64,000 nt of DNA from Desulfosalsimonas propionicica. Lineage in GTDB: Bacteria > Desulfobacterota > Desulfobacteria > Desulfobacterales > Desulfosalsimonadaceae. Positions 35,345-43,464 of the stretch are shown here, one piece after another. A model generated the notes under the pieces. It had not been told where the DNA came from, searched no databases, and saw only the letters and a list, made by a program, of their open reading frames with translations. Location: contig NZ_JACDUS010000014.1 in NCBI RefSeq assembly GCF_013761005.1, positions 1 to 64,000 of the forward strand. The letters are read 5' to 3'. The position numbers and the translations under genes were made by a program. Each line of letters opens with the position of its first letter. The first letter of the stretch is position 1.

Positions 35345-36181
35345 ATGAAAATACTTGTTGAGGTCGGCAGACAGAACAAAATGGAATCCGTGATCCTCCA
35401 GGTGGCGGAACTGGCGGCCAATACCTGGGCAAACGTCACGTTTCTCGGGCTTTGCCCTTCCCCGGAGGCCGTAAACGACACAGCCGAAAACCTTGATGCA
35501 AGCCGCAGCATTTTTTTGTCCGGCATCAGTGATGACGTCTCCCTGTATGCCGCCCACAAGGCTCCGTACAAGCTAATCAAGCTGGAGAACGGCACCTGGG
35601 ATCAGCAGTATGAGGGCAGCGCCAGAAAGGATTTGCGCTTCCGCATCCGATACGGCAATCCCGGCAAGGCGGTGGTGACCGAAGCCGGGCATGCCAATGC
35701 GGACATTGTTGTCAAGGGCAGCCGAAGCCATCAGCATGAACCAGACGAGACCCTCAAAAAAGTGGTCAGCCAGGCGCCGTGCTCCGTGCTGATCATCCGG
35801 GAGGAAACAAAGCCGCAGATGATTGTCTGCTGCCTGGATCAGGACACGGTCAGCCAGTCGTCCATGGAACTGATCAATCAACTGGTCAGCCTCTACCGGG
35901 CTGAGCTCGAAATCGTGGGAATAACCGGGGCGGCCGGATTGTCCAGCGAAGTGGACCGCCGCATGGCAAGCATCCTGAGCTATTACACGGATCGCAACAT
36001 AAAGGCGTGGGTCCGGCTGGTGGATGCGGCATCCCTGAAAACCTTTGTCACCCAGACGGAAAAGGATCAGCTGCTGGCGCTCTGGATGGGCCGGGAATCG
36101 CTTCTGGACAAGATATTTTCCAGACAGCGGATCGCCGGACTGGCGGCCAATGCCGAATCGTCCATCCTGATTCTGAGGTGA
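35345..36181 (+). CDS. Universal stress protein family protein (Usp 2)
   Basis: A 278-residue protein with two Usp-like halves. The first opens with MKILVEVGRQNKMESVILQV and ends with DIVVKGSRSHQHEPDETL and APCSVLIIREE, close to the Usp G-x2-G-x9-G region. The second opens with PQMIVCCLDQDTVSQSS and ends ESSILILR. Clean GGAGG start. Sits between Usp 1 and Usp 3, same strand, in the sigma-54 operon. Confidence 0.78.
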   Translation: MKILVEVGRQNKMESVILQVAELAANTWANVTFLGLCPSPEAVNDTAENLDASRSIFLSGISDDVSLYAAHKAPYKLIKLENGTWDQQYEGSARKDLRFRIRYGNPGKAVVTEAGHANADIVVKGSRSHQHEPDETLKKVVSQAPCSVLIIREETKPQMIVCCLDQDTVSQSSMELINQLVSLYRAELEIVGITGAAGLSSEVDRRMASILSYYTDRNIKAWVRLVDAASLKTFVTQTEKDQLLALWMGRESLLDKIFSRQRIAGLAANAESSILILR

Positions 36182-36207
36182 TCTGCAAACCCGGCTTCGA
36201 GGTGAAC

Positions 36208-36621
36208 ATGAATGGCAAAATAATGGTTCTCTTCGATTCTTTATCGGTCCGGAAAGAAGCGCTGGAATATGCCATTGAACTGGCCAGGCGCACGGATTCT
36301 TCACTGGTAAGCCTGTTTCTCATTGATTCATCCGGCATGGAACCGGCCGGCGCCCCGGACTGGGAAATACAGGGACAACAGATCGTCGGCGAGGTGGAAC
36401 AACGGGTCCGGCGGGCGGGTCTGGAGGCGGATGCGGAGATACGAACCGGCAACCCTTCTTCGGAATTAATGAAGTTTCTTGCTGATTACCGCTCTCCCCG
36501 GGCCATTGTCTGGGGGGGCAAATTTTCGGCAGACGGGATGAAACGGCACAGGGACCACTGGCTTTCCCGGATAAAAGACCGGCTTGGGTGTCCGGTGGTC
36601 GTGCCGGCCCGCAAAACGTAA
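36208..36621 (+). CDS. Single-domain universal stress protein family protein (Usp 3)
   Basis: A 137-residue single Usp-like domain: MNGKIMVLFDSLSVRKEALE for strand 1 and helix 1, SLVSLFLIDSSG, then AIVWGGKF and RLGCPVVVPARK at the C terminus. The canonical ATP-binding glycines are not intact. The start at 36208 follows GAGG at proper spacing. The earlier frame from 36007 overlaps Usp 2 and is rejected. Confidence 0.72.
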   Translation: MNGKIMVLFDSLSVRKEALEYAIELARRTDSSLVSLFLIDSSGMEPAGAPDWEIQGQQIVGEVEQRVRRAGLEADAEIRTGNPSSELMKFLADYRSPRAIVWGGKFSADGMKRHRDHWLSRIKDRLGCPVVVPARKT

Positions 36622-36651
36622 ACTGAACCATAAAACACCGGAGTGAAAGCA

Positions 36652-38211
36652 ATGCAGCTTATATGCATCTCAAGGGGAACATTCAGCGGCGGCAAAAGCC
36701 TGGCTCAAAAACTGGCCCGGAACCTCGACTATGAGTGTCTCAGCTGGGAGGACCTGGTTGATGCGGCCAACCAGGAGGGCATCCAGGTGGGCAAACTGGA
36801 GATGGCCACAGTGAATCCGGCTGTTTTCAGCCGTAGGCTTGTCCTGGAAAAAGAGCAGTTTCTGGCTTTTGCCACCTCTTACATGTGCAGCCGGCTCATG
36901 GAAAGTCCCGGGCTAGTCTATCACGGACGGGCCGGTCACCACAAGCTCGCCGGGGTCAGCCACATCCTGCGCGTCCGGGTTCTTGCCGATTACGAGCAGC
37001 GCATCAACATGATAATGCAGGAACGGAGACTGGACCGCCAGAAGGCCGCCAGATACATCAGCGCAGTCGATGAGGACAGAAAAAGGTGGGCGTATTCCAT
37101 GTACGGCGTCTCCCTGGAGGATCCGGCCAACTATGACATGATTGTCAATCTGGCCGGCATGAATACGGAAAACGCCGCCTCAGCCCTTGTCAGCACGGCC
37201 CGGCTGCCGGATTTCCAGATGACCCCGGCTGATGTAAACACCCTGAAAAACCTGGACCTGGCCGCCCGGACCCGGCTGACCCTTGCCAAAGACGAGCGGA
37301 CACACGGGGCAAGCGTAAAAGTGCGGGCCGACAAGGGCGTTGTCACTGTCACCTACCTGCCCCAGGATGCCGCCATGGCCGAGTTTATCCCGGCAGTATG
37401 CGCCGGCCTGCCGGGATTAAAGGAAGTCCATGCCACAATGGCCATGACCAACATCCTCTGGATACAGGAGGAATTTCACCCCGACTCGGATCTCTGCGAT
37501 CAGATGGTGGAAATCGCCACCAAGTGGAACGCCGCCGTGGAACTTATAAAGCTGGAACCGGAAGATAAAGCCCCGGCTGGAGGGCAGCAGGCGGTAGTGG
37601 AAGCCGCTGAACCCCTTGATTCGGAATTTCAGGGATATAACGGCGGCATTGAAAACGATTCCGGGCATACGGCCGAAGATGACAGCCCTCTTAGAACAAC
37701 CCTGGACAAACTGGCCAGGGAGGGAAGATCCGGCGGGGGCCGGGTGGTATACGGGGGACAAAGACAATTGATAAACGCCATAGACCCCGCCACCCCCTAT
37801 ACCCTTGTGGTAATCGGCGAAATTTTTTCATCCAGCGGGCATGCGGCCGTGCTCCGGGCCACACGGGATCTGAGAAACTTTCTGGGCGAACGGTTCAAGG
37901 CCCCTGTGGTCACCGCAGACGAACTCGGCAGCCAGTACCTGTTCGGAAAACGGGACATGATCAGGGCAGGAGCTTGCCTGGCCGTAACAGTGGTCCTGTT
38001 TTTCCTGATATTTGGCAACCAGGAATTTGTCCTGGCCTTTCTGTCCCAGAGCGGATGGTTTGCAGACGCCGTTGAACATTCTTTTCCGGGGGCAACTGAT
38101 TGGGCGCCGGGCCTGGTGGTGTCGGCAGCGGTGTTTCTCCTGATTCCGGTGGTGGCTTTCTGCTACGGGACCGTGGCTTCGAGCATCCTGAAACTCATTA
38201 AAATGGAATAA
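36652..38211 (+). CDS. Cytidylate-kinase-like P-loop protein with C-terminal membrane anchor
   Basis: A 519-residue multidomain protein. Residues 1-~200 resemble the cytidylate-kinase-like family (P-loop variant SRGTFSGGKSLAQKLA at the start; LVYHGRAGHHKLAG; RVRVLADYEQRINMIMQERR). Residues ~210-300 form a small alpha/beta region of unknown type. Residues ~380-440 hold another alpha/beta segment (LVVIGEIFSSSGHAAVL), and two hydrophobic helices lie near 443-460 and 485-510. It is therefore probably a membrane-attached nucleotide-binding protein rather than a CMP kinase. The ATG at 36652 with GGAG is preferred to the GTG at 36643. Role unknown. Confidence 0.68.
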   Translation: MQLICISRGTFSGGKSLAQKLARNLDYECLSWEDLVDAANQEGIQVGKLEMATVNPAVFSRRLVLEKEQFLAFATSYMCSRLMESPGLVYHGRAGHHKLAGVSHILRVRVLADYEQRINMIMQERRLDRQKAARYISAVDEDRKRWAYSMYGVSLEDPANYDMIVNLAGMNTENAASALVSTARLPDFQMTPADVNTLKNLDLAARTRLTLAKDERTHGASVKVRADKGVVTVTYLPQDAAMAEFIPAVCAGLPGLKEVHATMAMTNILWIQEEFHPDSDLCDQMVEIATKWNAAVELIKLEPEDKAPAGGQQAVVEAAEPLDSEFQGYNGGIENDSGHTAEDDSPLRTTLDKLAREGRSGGGRVVYGGQRQLINAIDPATPYTLVVIGEIFSSSGHAAVLRATRDLRNFLGERFKAPVVTADELGSQYLFGKRDMIRAGACLAVTVVLFFLIFGNQEFVLAFLSQSGWFADAVEHSFPGATDWAPGLVVSAAVFLLIPVVAFCYGTVASSILKLIKME

Positions 38212-38229
38212 AAAAAAGGAGCATATGTT

Positions 38230-39333
38230 ATGGAACTGTTACTGGGCCGTTTTATTGAACTGGACCTTGCGACATGTCTCCAGGTTGTCATGCTGGGAGC
38301 CGTGGGCGGGGTATTGAGCGGGTTTGTGGGCAGCGGGGGCGCATTTTTCATGACCCCGGGCATGATGAACCTGGGCGTGCCCGGGGTGGTGGCAGTGGCC
38401 AGCAACATTACCCACAAGTTCGGAAAGGCCATGATGGGAAGCAAGAAACACGGTGAGTACGGCAACGTGGACAAGCGGCTGGCGCTGTTCATGGTGGCGA
38501 CTTCCTTTATCGGCATCCGCGTGGCCGTGATGATCAACAGCGCCCTTTTCGGAAACGCCGACGGCCACGGTGCGGGCGGAACAGCGGCCTCCAACCTTTA
38601 TATCAGCATGATCTTTATCCTTATTCTGTTTTTCGTGGCCATTTCCATGCTCAGGGATGCAATGAAATCCAGCAAGGAGGGCGCCGGGCCGTCAATGAAA
38701 ATCAGTGCTTTCATTTCAAGGCTCTATTTGCCCCCTTATATTTATTTCAAGGTATCCAACGTAAAGGTTTCTCTGTGGGTGATCCTGGTCTGCGGCCTGG
38801 CAACGGGCTATCTGGCCGGAACAATCGGTGTTGGCGGATTTATCGGCGTGCCCGCCATGATCTACATTTTCGGGGTTCCCACCGCGGTTGCCGCCGGCTC
38901 CGAGCTTTACCTGGCCATGTTCATGGGGGCCTGGGGGGCATTGAGTTATGCGTTTGAAGGTTTTGTGGATATCCGCCTGGCCATGCTGCTGTATCTCGGC
39001 TCCCTGGTGGGGGTTTATGTGGGCGCTTACGGGGTAAAAGTGGTCAATGAGGTCATGATCCGAATGGTCACCGGACTTGTCATCCTGCTCTGCGTATTGA
39101 GCCGGGCAGTGGCAGTGCCCATGTATTTGCGCCAACTGGGTCTTATCAGCATGGATCCGGCATGGGATCCCTATTTCAACAACATCAGCAAGGCCATCTT
39201 GTTTTTTGCAGGCATATCCGGTTTATGTATCATACTCTACAACGTCATCAAGGCATACCGGCAAAGAAGGCGTATCCGGTCAACCCTGATCGAGGCCCGG
39301 GCCATGCAGCAAACAGTATCAACCACAACCTGA
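38230..39333 (+). CDS. TauE/SafE family permease (anion exporter)
   Basis: A 367-residue inner-membrane protein with about 8-9 helices. The two TauE/SafE repeats show as GGVLSGFVGSGGAFFMTPGM near residues 20-39 and GLATGYLAGTIGVGGFIGVPAM about residues 194-215. Family members export sulfite, sulfonates or other anions. In a sulfate reducer, sulfite or another reduced anion is a plausible cargo, but this is context only. It is in the signalling operon, between the kinase-like membrane protein and the second receiver gene, with AAGGAG upstream. Confidence 0.87.
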   Translation: MELLLGRFIELDLATCLQVVMLGAVGGVLSGFVGSGGAFFMTPGMMNLGVPGVVAVASNITHKFGKAMMGSKKHGEYGNVDKRLALFMVATSFIGIRVAVMINSALFGNADGHGAGGTAASNLYISMIFILILFFVAISMLRDAMKSSKEGAGPSMKISAFISRLYLPPYIYFKVSNVKVSLWVILVCGLATGYLAGTIGVGGFIGVPAMIYIFGVPTAVAAGSELYLAMFMGAWGALSYAFEGFVDIRLAMLLYLGSLVGVYVGAYGVKVVNEVMIRMVTGLVILLCVLSRAVAVPMYLRQLGLISMDPAWDPYFNNISKAILFFAGISGLCIILYNVIKAYRQRRRIRSTLIEARAMQQTVSTTT

Positions 39334-39379
39334 AAAATCAGGGCCGAAGCCTGACATTCTTTTATAAAACAATGCAGCC

Positions 39380-39997
39380 ATGGATGAGACAACCAAAAAA
39401 ATCGATGACTGGATGGCAAAGATCAACCTTGCCGATAACAAAGACAGACAGGCAGACAAAGAACCGCCATGCGGGGAACGAAAAACAAAACTGGCCCTGG
39501 ACAGGATCCTGGTGGTCAGGGAGGAGAAAACAGGAGAACCAAAAAACAGGGGGACAGGAGCAATGGAGACAAAAACCGGAGAAAATAAGAATCAAGAACA
39601 TTTAAACGTCATGATACTCGATGACGAGCCCATTGTCGGCAAGCGCCTGACCCCTGCGCTCACCAGGGCGGGATTTAACGTGGAATTCTTTCTCAACCCC
39701 AAACAGGCCCTGGCCCGGCTGGATGAAAAAGAATTCGATATCGTGGTAACAGATCTTAAAATGGAGGAAGTCGACGGCATCCAGGTGCTGGAACACATTC
39801 TTTCCAAATGCCGCCATACCCGGGTCATCCTGATCACCGGATACGCCACGGTGGAGGTGGCCCGTGAGGCGCTGGTCAAGGGGGCATTTGACTTTATTGC
39901 CAAGCCTTTCAAGCCCGGGGACCTCAAGGCTGTTATCAATAAAGCAGCCCTGTCACTGGGCCACAAAGGAATTGTTTCCGAAAATGACCTCATGTAA
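39380..39997 (+). CDS. Receiver-domain response regulator with charged N-terminal extension
   Basis: A 205-residue protein. The last ~125 residues are a receiver domain (VMILDDEPIVGKRL; Asp in VVTDLKMEEVDG; FIAKPFKPGD) closely similar to the receiver protein at 34085. The first ~75 residues are low-complexity and strongly charged (Lys, Glu, Gln, Asn). A start at 39563 (METKTGENKNQ), with AGGAG only 2-3 bases away, is an alternative that would remove most of the extension. Paired with the histidine kinase 43 bases downstream. Confidence 0.82.
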   Translation: MDETTKKIDDWMAKINLADNKDRQADKEPPCGERKTKLALDRILVVREEKTGEPKNRGTGAMETKTGENKNQEHLNVMILDDEPIVGKRLTPALTRAGFNVEFFLNPKQALARLDEKEFDIVVTDLKMEEVDGIQVLEHILSKCRHTRVILITGYATVEVAREALVKGAFDFIAKPFKPGDLKAVINKAALSLGHKGIVSENDLM

Positions 39998-40040
39998 GGT
40001 GAACCTAAAGAGCAGCCTTAGCAAAACGTAAGGCGGTACA

Positions 40041-41546
40041 ATGAATACAGAGCAAAAGGAAATCAATCACTCCTGGGAAAAAACAGCCCGGGATGCCCAG
40101 CGCGCCCTTAAAGAACGGCCCTCGGTTTCCATACGGGCCCGCCTGATTCTGGGATTCGGGGCGTGGTTTGCCCTGAGCCTGACCCTTACCATTTTCTCCA
40201 TGATCGGGGTTTCCGAAATCCAGGACAAAATCCGCTTTCTGGAAGTCGCCCAGGATTACACCGTGGAAATCCAGCAGGCACGGCGATTTGAGAAAAACTT
40301 TTTCCTGTACCAGACAAACCTTGACGACGCACTGGAGCATATCCGCAACGCAGCCGCAATCCTGGAAACCAACGCCAAAGGAATCACCAGCGCCGTGGGC
40401 CGGGACAACTATACCCGAATCCGGAAACCCCTTCGCCAGTACAAACAACTACTTGAAAAAATAGATAAAGACCAGCTGGCGAACATCTCCTCCAATCTTG
40501 AGACCATGGAATCCGTACTGCGGGAACACGGTGCGGAAATGGTCACGGTGGCAAACGAGTTTCTGGGCAAGGAACGGGAACTTGTGCAGTCCATGCTGTC
40601 GCTGTCCCAGAAGGTTCCCCTGATCTTCCTCGGGCTTCTGCTGCTGCTGATCATTTTTCTGGGCTACTTTATCGCCAATCAGATGCTGGCACCCTTAAAA
40701 CGCATGATGTTGGCCACCACCCGCATTGCAGAAGGCGATTTCACCCCCATAACCCCAAGGCGTCGCTACAATGACGAATTCTCCAAGCTGGCCACCGCCT
40801 TAAATCACATGATGCTGCAGCTGGTTCGGCGCCAGGAACAGCTTATACATGCGCACAAGCTCAAGGCTGTGGGCACCCTGACCGCCGGAGTAGCCCACGA
40901 ACTCAACAATCCCTTAAACAATATCATCCTCACATCCTCGGCCCTTAAGGAGGAATACCAGGACATTCCCGGCGAAGAGCGGGACGACATGATCAACGAC
41001 CTTTTAAACGAAGCTGACCGGGCCCAAAAAATCGTCAGGAAACTTCTTGACTTTGCCAGGGAAGGCAAACTGGAAGCAGAGTCTCTGGATGCCGAGAAAC
41101 TGATCAACCAGACCCTGGAACTGGCCAGCAACCAGATCAAACTGGCCGGAGTAAAGGTCAGGGGCGAAATCCAGCCCGATCTGCCCCGGATATACGGTGA
41201 CGGCCAACAATTGATCCAGGTGTTTTTAAACATTATTTTAAACGCCGTGGCGGCAATGCCGGACGGCGGCGAGCTCACCATTACGATTCAAAACACAAAA
41301 GACCGCGAATACGTGGCTATCCGGTTTACAGATACGGGCCCGGGTATCCCGGAGCACAAACAAGCCGAAATATTTGATCCCTTCTACACCACCCGCCCCG
41401 CAGGCAAGGGAACCGGCCTGGGATTGTCCGTATCCCTGGGCATCATCCAAAAGCACGGCGGTGAGATCAAGGTCGCCAGCCAGGTCAACAAGGGAACGAC
41501 ATTTACCGTGCTGCTGCCTGCCACCAAGATCCCCGCAGAAATCTAA
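40041..41546 (+). CDS. Membrane sensor histidine kinase (HAMP, HisKA, HATPase)
   Basis: A 501-residue inner-membrane kinase. TM1 is about residues 32-54, a helical periplasmic sensor spans ~55-190, and TM2 is about 193-214. HAMP follows (ANQMLAPLKRMM), then the phospho-accepting H-box GVAHELNNPLNNI (His ~294), an N-box (INAVAAMPDGG region) and G-boxes DTGPGIPE and GKGTGLGLSVS. The sensor region is a four-helix-bundle type with no PAS domain, so the signal is likely periplasmic. Partners would be the receiver protein just upstream and/or the NtrC-type regulator at 32424. Ribosome site AAGG upstream. Confidence 0.93.
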   Translation: MNTEQKEINHSWEKTARDAQRALKERPSVSIRARLILGFGAWFALSLTLTIFSMIGVSEIQDKIRFLEVAQDYTVEIQQARRFEKNFFLYQTNLDDALEHIRNAAAILETNAKGITSAVGRDNYTRIRKPLRQYKQLLEKIDKDQLANISSNLETMESVLREHGAEMVTVANEFLGKERELVQSMLSLSQKVPLIFLGLLLLLIIFLGYFIANQMLAPLKRMMLATTRIAEGDFTPITPRRRYNDEFSKLATALNHMMLQLVRRQEQLIHAHKLKAVGTLTAGVAHELNNPLNNIILTSSALKEEYQDIPGEERDDMINDLLNEADRAQKIVRKLLDFAREGKLEAESLDAEKLINQTLELASNQIKLAGVKVRGEIQPDLPRIYGDGQQLIQVFLNIILNAVAAMPDGGELTITIQNTKDREYVAIRFTDTGPGIPEHKQAEIFDPFYTTRPAGKGTGLGLSVSLGIIQKHGGEIKVASQVNKGTTFTVLLPATKIPAEI

Positions 41547-41558
41547 GCCTCCTTCCCT

Positions 41559-41611
41559 GCTGATACCAACACAGGGATTTACCTGTGGTTGCAAAAATGG
41601 TATTGATTTTT
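41559..41611 (+). repeat. 53-bp direct repeat, right copy
   Basis: Identical to 32148-32200, starting 13 bases after the kinase stop and ending 28 bases before the spermidine synthase ATG. It may also work as a terminator hairpin (ACAGG/CCTGT stem followed by a T-rich stretch). Confidence 0.85.
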
Positions 41612-41639
41612 CATTTTCCTGCAAAAGGGAGGTTGCCGC

Positions 41640-42527
41640 ATGACGGACGGAAATAACGGCGGAAAGCTTGATCTGTGGGTGACCGAAACCCATAAGAACT
41701 TGGTCTCTCTGGGATTTCGGGTGGAGCGGACCCTGTTTTCGGGCACAAGTGCCTATCAGCAGGTGGATGTGGTGGAAACCGCCGGCCACGGAACACTGCT
41801 GTTAAACGACGGCATTGTCATGGTCTCGGAAAGAGACGAGTTTGTCTACCATGAAATGATCGCCCATGTGCCCCTGTTTACCATTGCCGAACCCAAAAGC
41901 GTGCTGATCATCGGCGGCGGCGACGGGGGAACGGCCCGGGAGGTACTGCGCCACAAAAGCGTTGAGCGGGCCGTGATGGTGGAAATCGACGAGATGGTGG
42001 TGGATGCGTGCAAAAAGCACATGCCCTCGCTTTCCTGTGCCCTGGACGACCCCCGCCTGGAGCTGATCATCGACGACGGGGTCAAGTACGCCCAAAACTG
42101 CACGGAAACATTTGACGCAGTGCTCATTGACTCCACTGATCCCATCGGACCGGCCCAGCCCCTGTTTGACCGGTCGTTTTACAAAACCATCGCAGGCCTG
42201 CTTTCGGAAAACGGGGTGATGATCTCCCAGTCTGAATCACCGTTTTACGACACTGAAATCCAGAATTCCATGTTTTCCAACCAGCGGCCCTTTTTTGAAA
42301 AAATTCACATGTACACCTTCTCCACCCTTACCTATCCGGGCGGGCTGTGGAGCTTCGGGTTTGCCTCAAACGGGCTGTGCCCGATCCGGAATTTTGATCC
42401 AAAACGCGCGGAGGCGCCGGGCATGGACATGCAGTATTACAATCCAGCGGTCCACCGGGCGGCATTTGCCCTGCCCGGCTTTGTCACAAGGGGCCTGACC
42501 GGGCTCATTGACCCGGTGCCATTATAA
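41640..42527 (+). CDS. speE: Spermidine synthase (polyamine aminopropyltransferase)
   Basis: A 295-residue cytosolic enzyme that transfers aminopropyl from decarboxylated S-adenosylmethionine to putrescine. It shows the usual order: YQQVDVVETAGHGTLLLND (N-terminal beta domain), VSERDEFVYHEMIAHVP, the nucleotide-binding GGGDGGTAREVLRH (~residues 84-97), DDGVKYA and the catalytic-loop motif LIDSTDPIGPAQPLF. GGGAGG ribosome site. No speD or speA is adjacent. It lies just outside the right 53-bp repeat. Confidence 0.95.
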   Translation: MTDGNNGGKLDLWVTETHKNLVSLGFRVERTLFSGTSAYQQVDVVETAGHGTLLLNDGIVMVSERDEFVYHEMIAHVPLFTIAEPKSVLIIGGGDGGTAREVLRHKSVERAVMVEIDEMVVDACKKHMPSLSCALDDPRLELIIDDGVKYAQNCTETFDAVLIDSTDPIGPAQPLFDRSFYKTIAGLLSENGVMISQSESPFYDTEIQNSMFSNQRPFFEKIHMYTFSTLTYPGGLWSFGFASNGLCPIRNFDPKRAEAPGMDMQYYNPAVHRAAFALPGFVTRGLTGLIDPVPL

Positions 42528-42561
42528 ATCAACTCGAATAATATCAGGTGTGGAGGATGCC

Positions 42562-43245
42562 ATGAGTATCAATATTGTAAAGAAAATCGATGATCTGGTA
42601 AAGGTCAGCACGGTTTTGATCAGTGTTTCGGACAAAACCGGACTCGAGGACTTTGTGCCCGGCCTGGTAAAGGCCAACCCCAATATCCGGATTTTGTCCA
42701 CCGGCGGCACGTATAAAAAAATTGAGCAGATCCTGGGCAAAAAGGCCGAAAAGGTGCTCACCCCGGTTTCCGAATACACGGGCCAGCCCGAAACCCAGGG
42801 CGGGCTGGTCAAGACCCTGGATTTCAAGATCTATCTCGGCCTTCTCACCGAAACCCACAATCCGGATCATCAGGCCGATCTCAAGCGCACCGGGGCCGTT
42901 CCCGTCAACATGGTGGTGGTCAACCTCTACCCGTTTCAGCAGACCATCGAGGCCGCAGACGCCACCCCGGAAAAGGCACGGGGCAACATCGACATCGGCG
43001 GGCCGTGCATGATCCGGGCGGCGGCCAAAAATTTCATCCGGGTCGCCTCTGTGGTGGACCCCAAGGATTACCCCAAAATCCTGGAGGAACTCGAATCCAT
43101 GGAGTCCATGACATCTCTGGAAACCCGGATCAGCCTGGCCAAAAAGGCCTTTTTCCACACTGCCGGATATGACCAGGCCATTGCCAATTACCTGCGCGAA
43201 ACCTCGTTTAACGATATCCAGGGTTCATACGAGGAAATACTGTAA
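42562..43245 (+). CDS. IMP cyclohydrolase (MGS-like half of PurH)
   Basis: A 227-residue protein equal to the N-terminal domain of bifunctional PurH, which closes FAICAR to IMP in the last step of purine synthesis. Visible: TVLISVSDKTGLEDFVPGL, RILSTGGTYK, TETHNPDHQADL, VVVNLYPFQQTI and NIDIGGPCMIRAAAKNF. The ATG at 42562 has GGAGG upstream and is chosen over the longer frame. The protein ends naturally without the transformylase domain, which is a separate gene downstream, separated by a repeat element. Confidence 0.92.
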   Translation: MSINIVKKIDDLVKVSTVLISVSDKTGLEDFVPGLVKANPNIRILSTGGTYKKIEQILGKKAEKVLTPVSEYTGQPETQGGLVKTLDFKIYLGLLTETHNPDHQADLKRTGAVPVNMVVVNLYPFQQTIEAADATPEKARGNIDIGGPCMIRAAAKNFIRVASVVDPKDYPKILEELESMESMTSLETRISLAKKAFFHTAGYDQAIANYLRETSFNDIQGSYEEIL

Positions 43246-43251
43246 CCCAAA

Positions 43252-43376
43252 GATGGCGCCGTAAAAGGTCCAATATCTGCGTTACGCGCAATTTCTCAGA
43301 ATTTCACGTACGGATAAGTACGCTGCATTCTTCGAAATCGCGCAAGCCTTGATCTTGAACTTTTTACGGCCCCATC
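43252..43376 (-). repeat. ~125-bp inverted-repeat element, copy 4 (between the two PurH halves)
   Basis: Starts 6 bases after the cyclohydrolase stop. Ends: GATGGCGCCGTAAAA on the left and TTTTTACGGCCCCATC on the right (one mismatch). Same orientation as copies 3 and 5. Confidence 0.88.
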
Positions 43377-43407
43377 AACCTTGAACCTTGAGCCTTGAAC
43401 CTTGAAC
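43377..43407 (+). repeat. Short tandem heptamer repeat
   Basis: About four units of (A/G)CCTTGA directly after repeat copy 4. Related CAAGGTT-type units occur at 51935-51946 and 60595-60622. Non-coding. Confidence 0.6.
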
Positions 43408-43464
43408 ATAACTTCCTGATTTTACTTAAAACTTAATCACTTAACACCGATGGAGTGACCCGAA

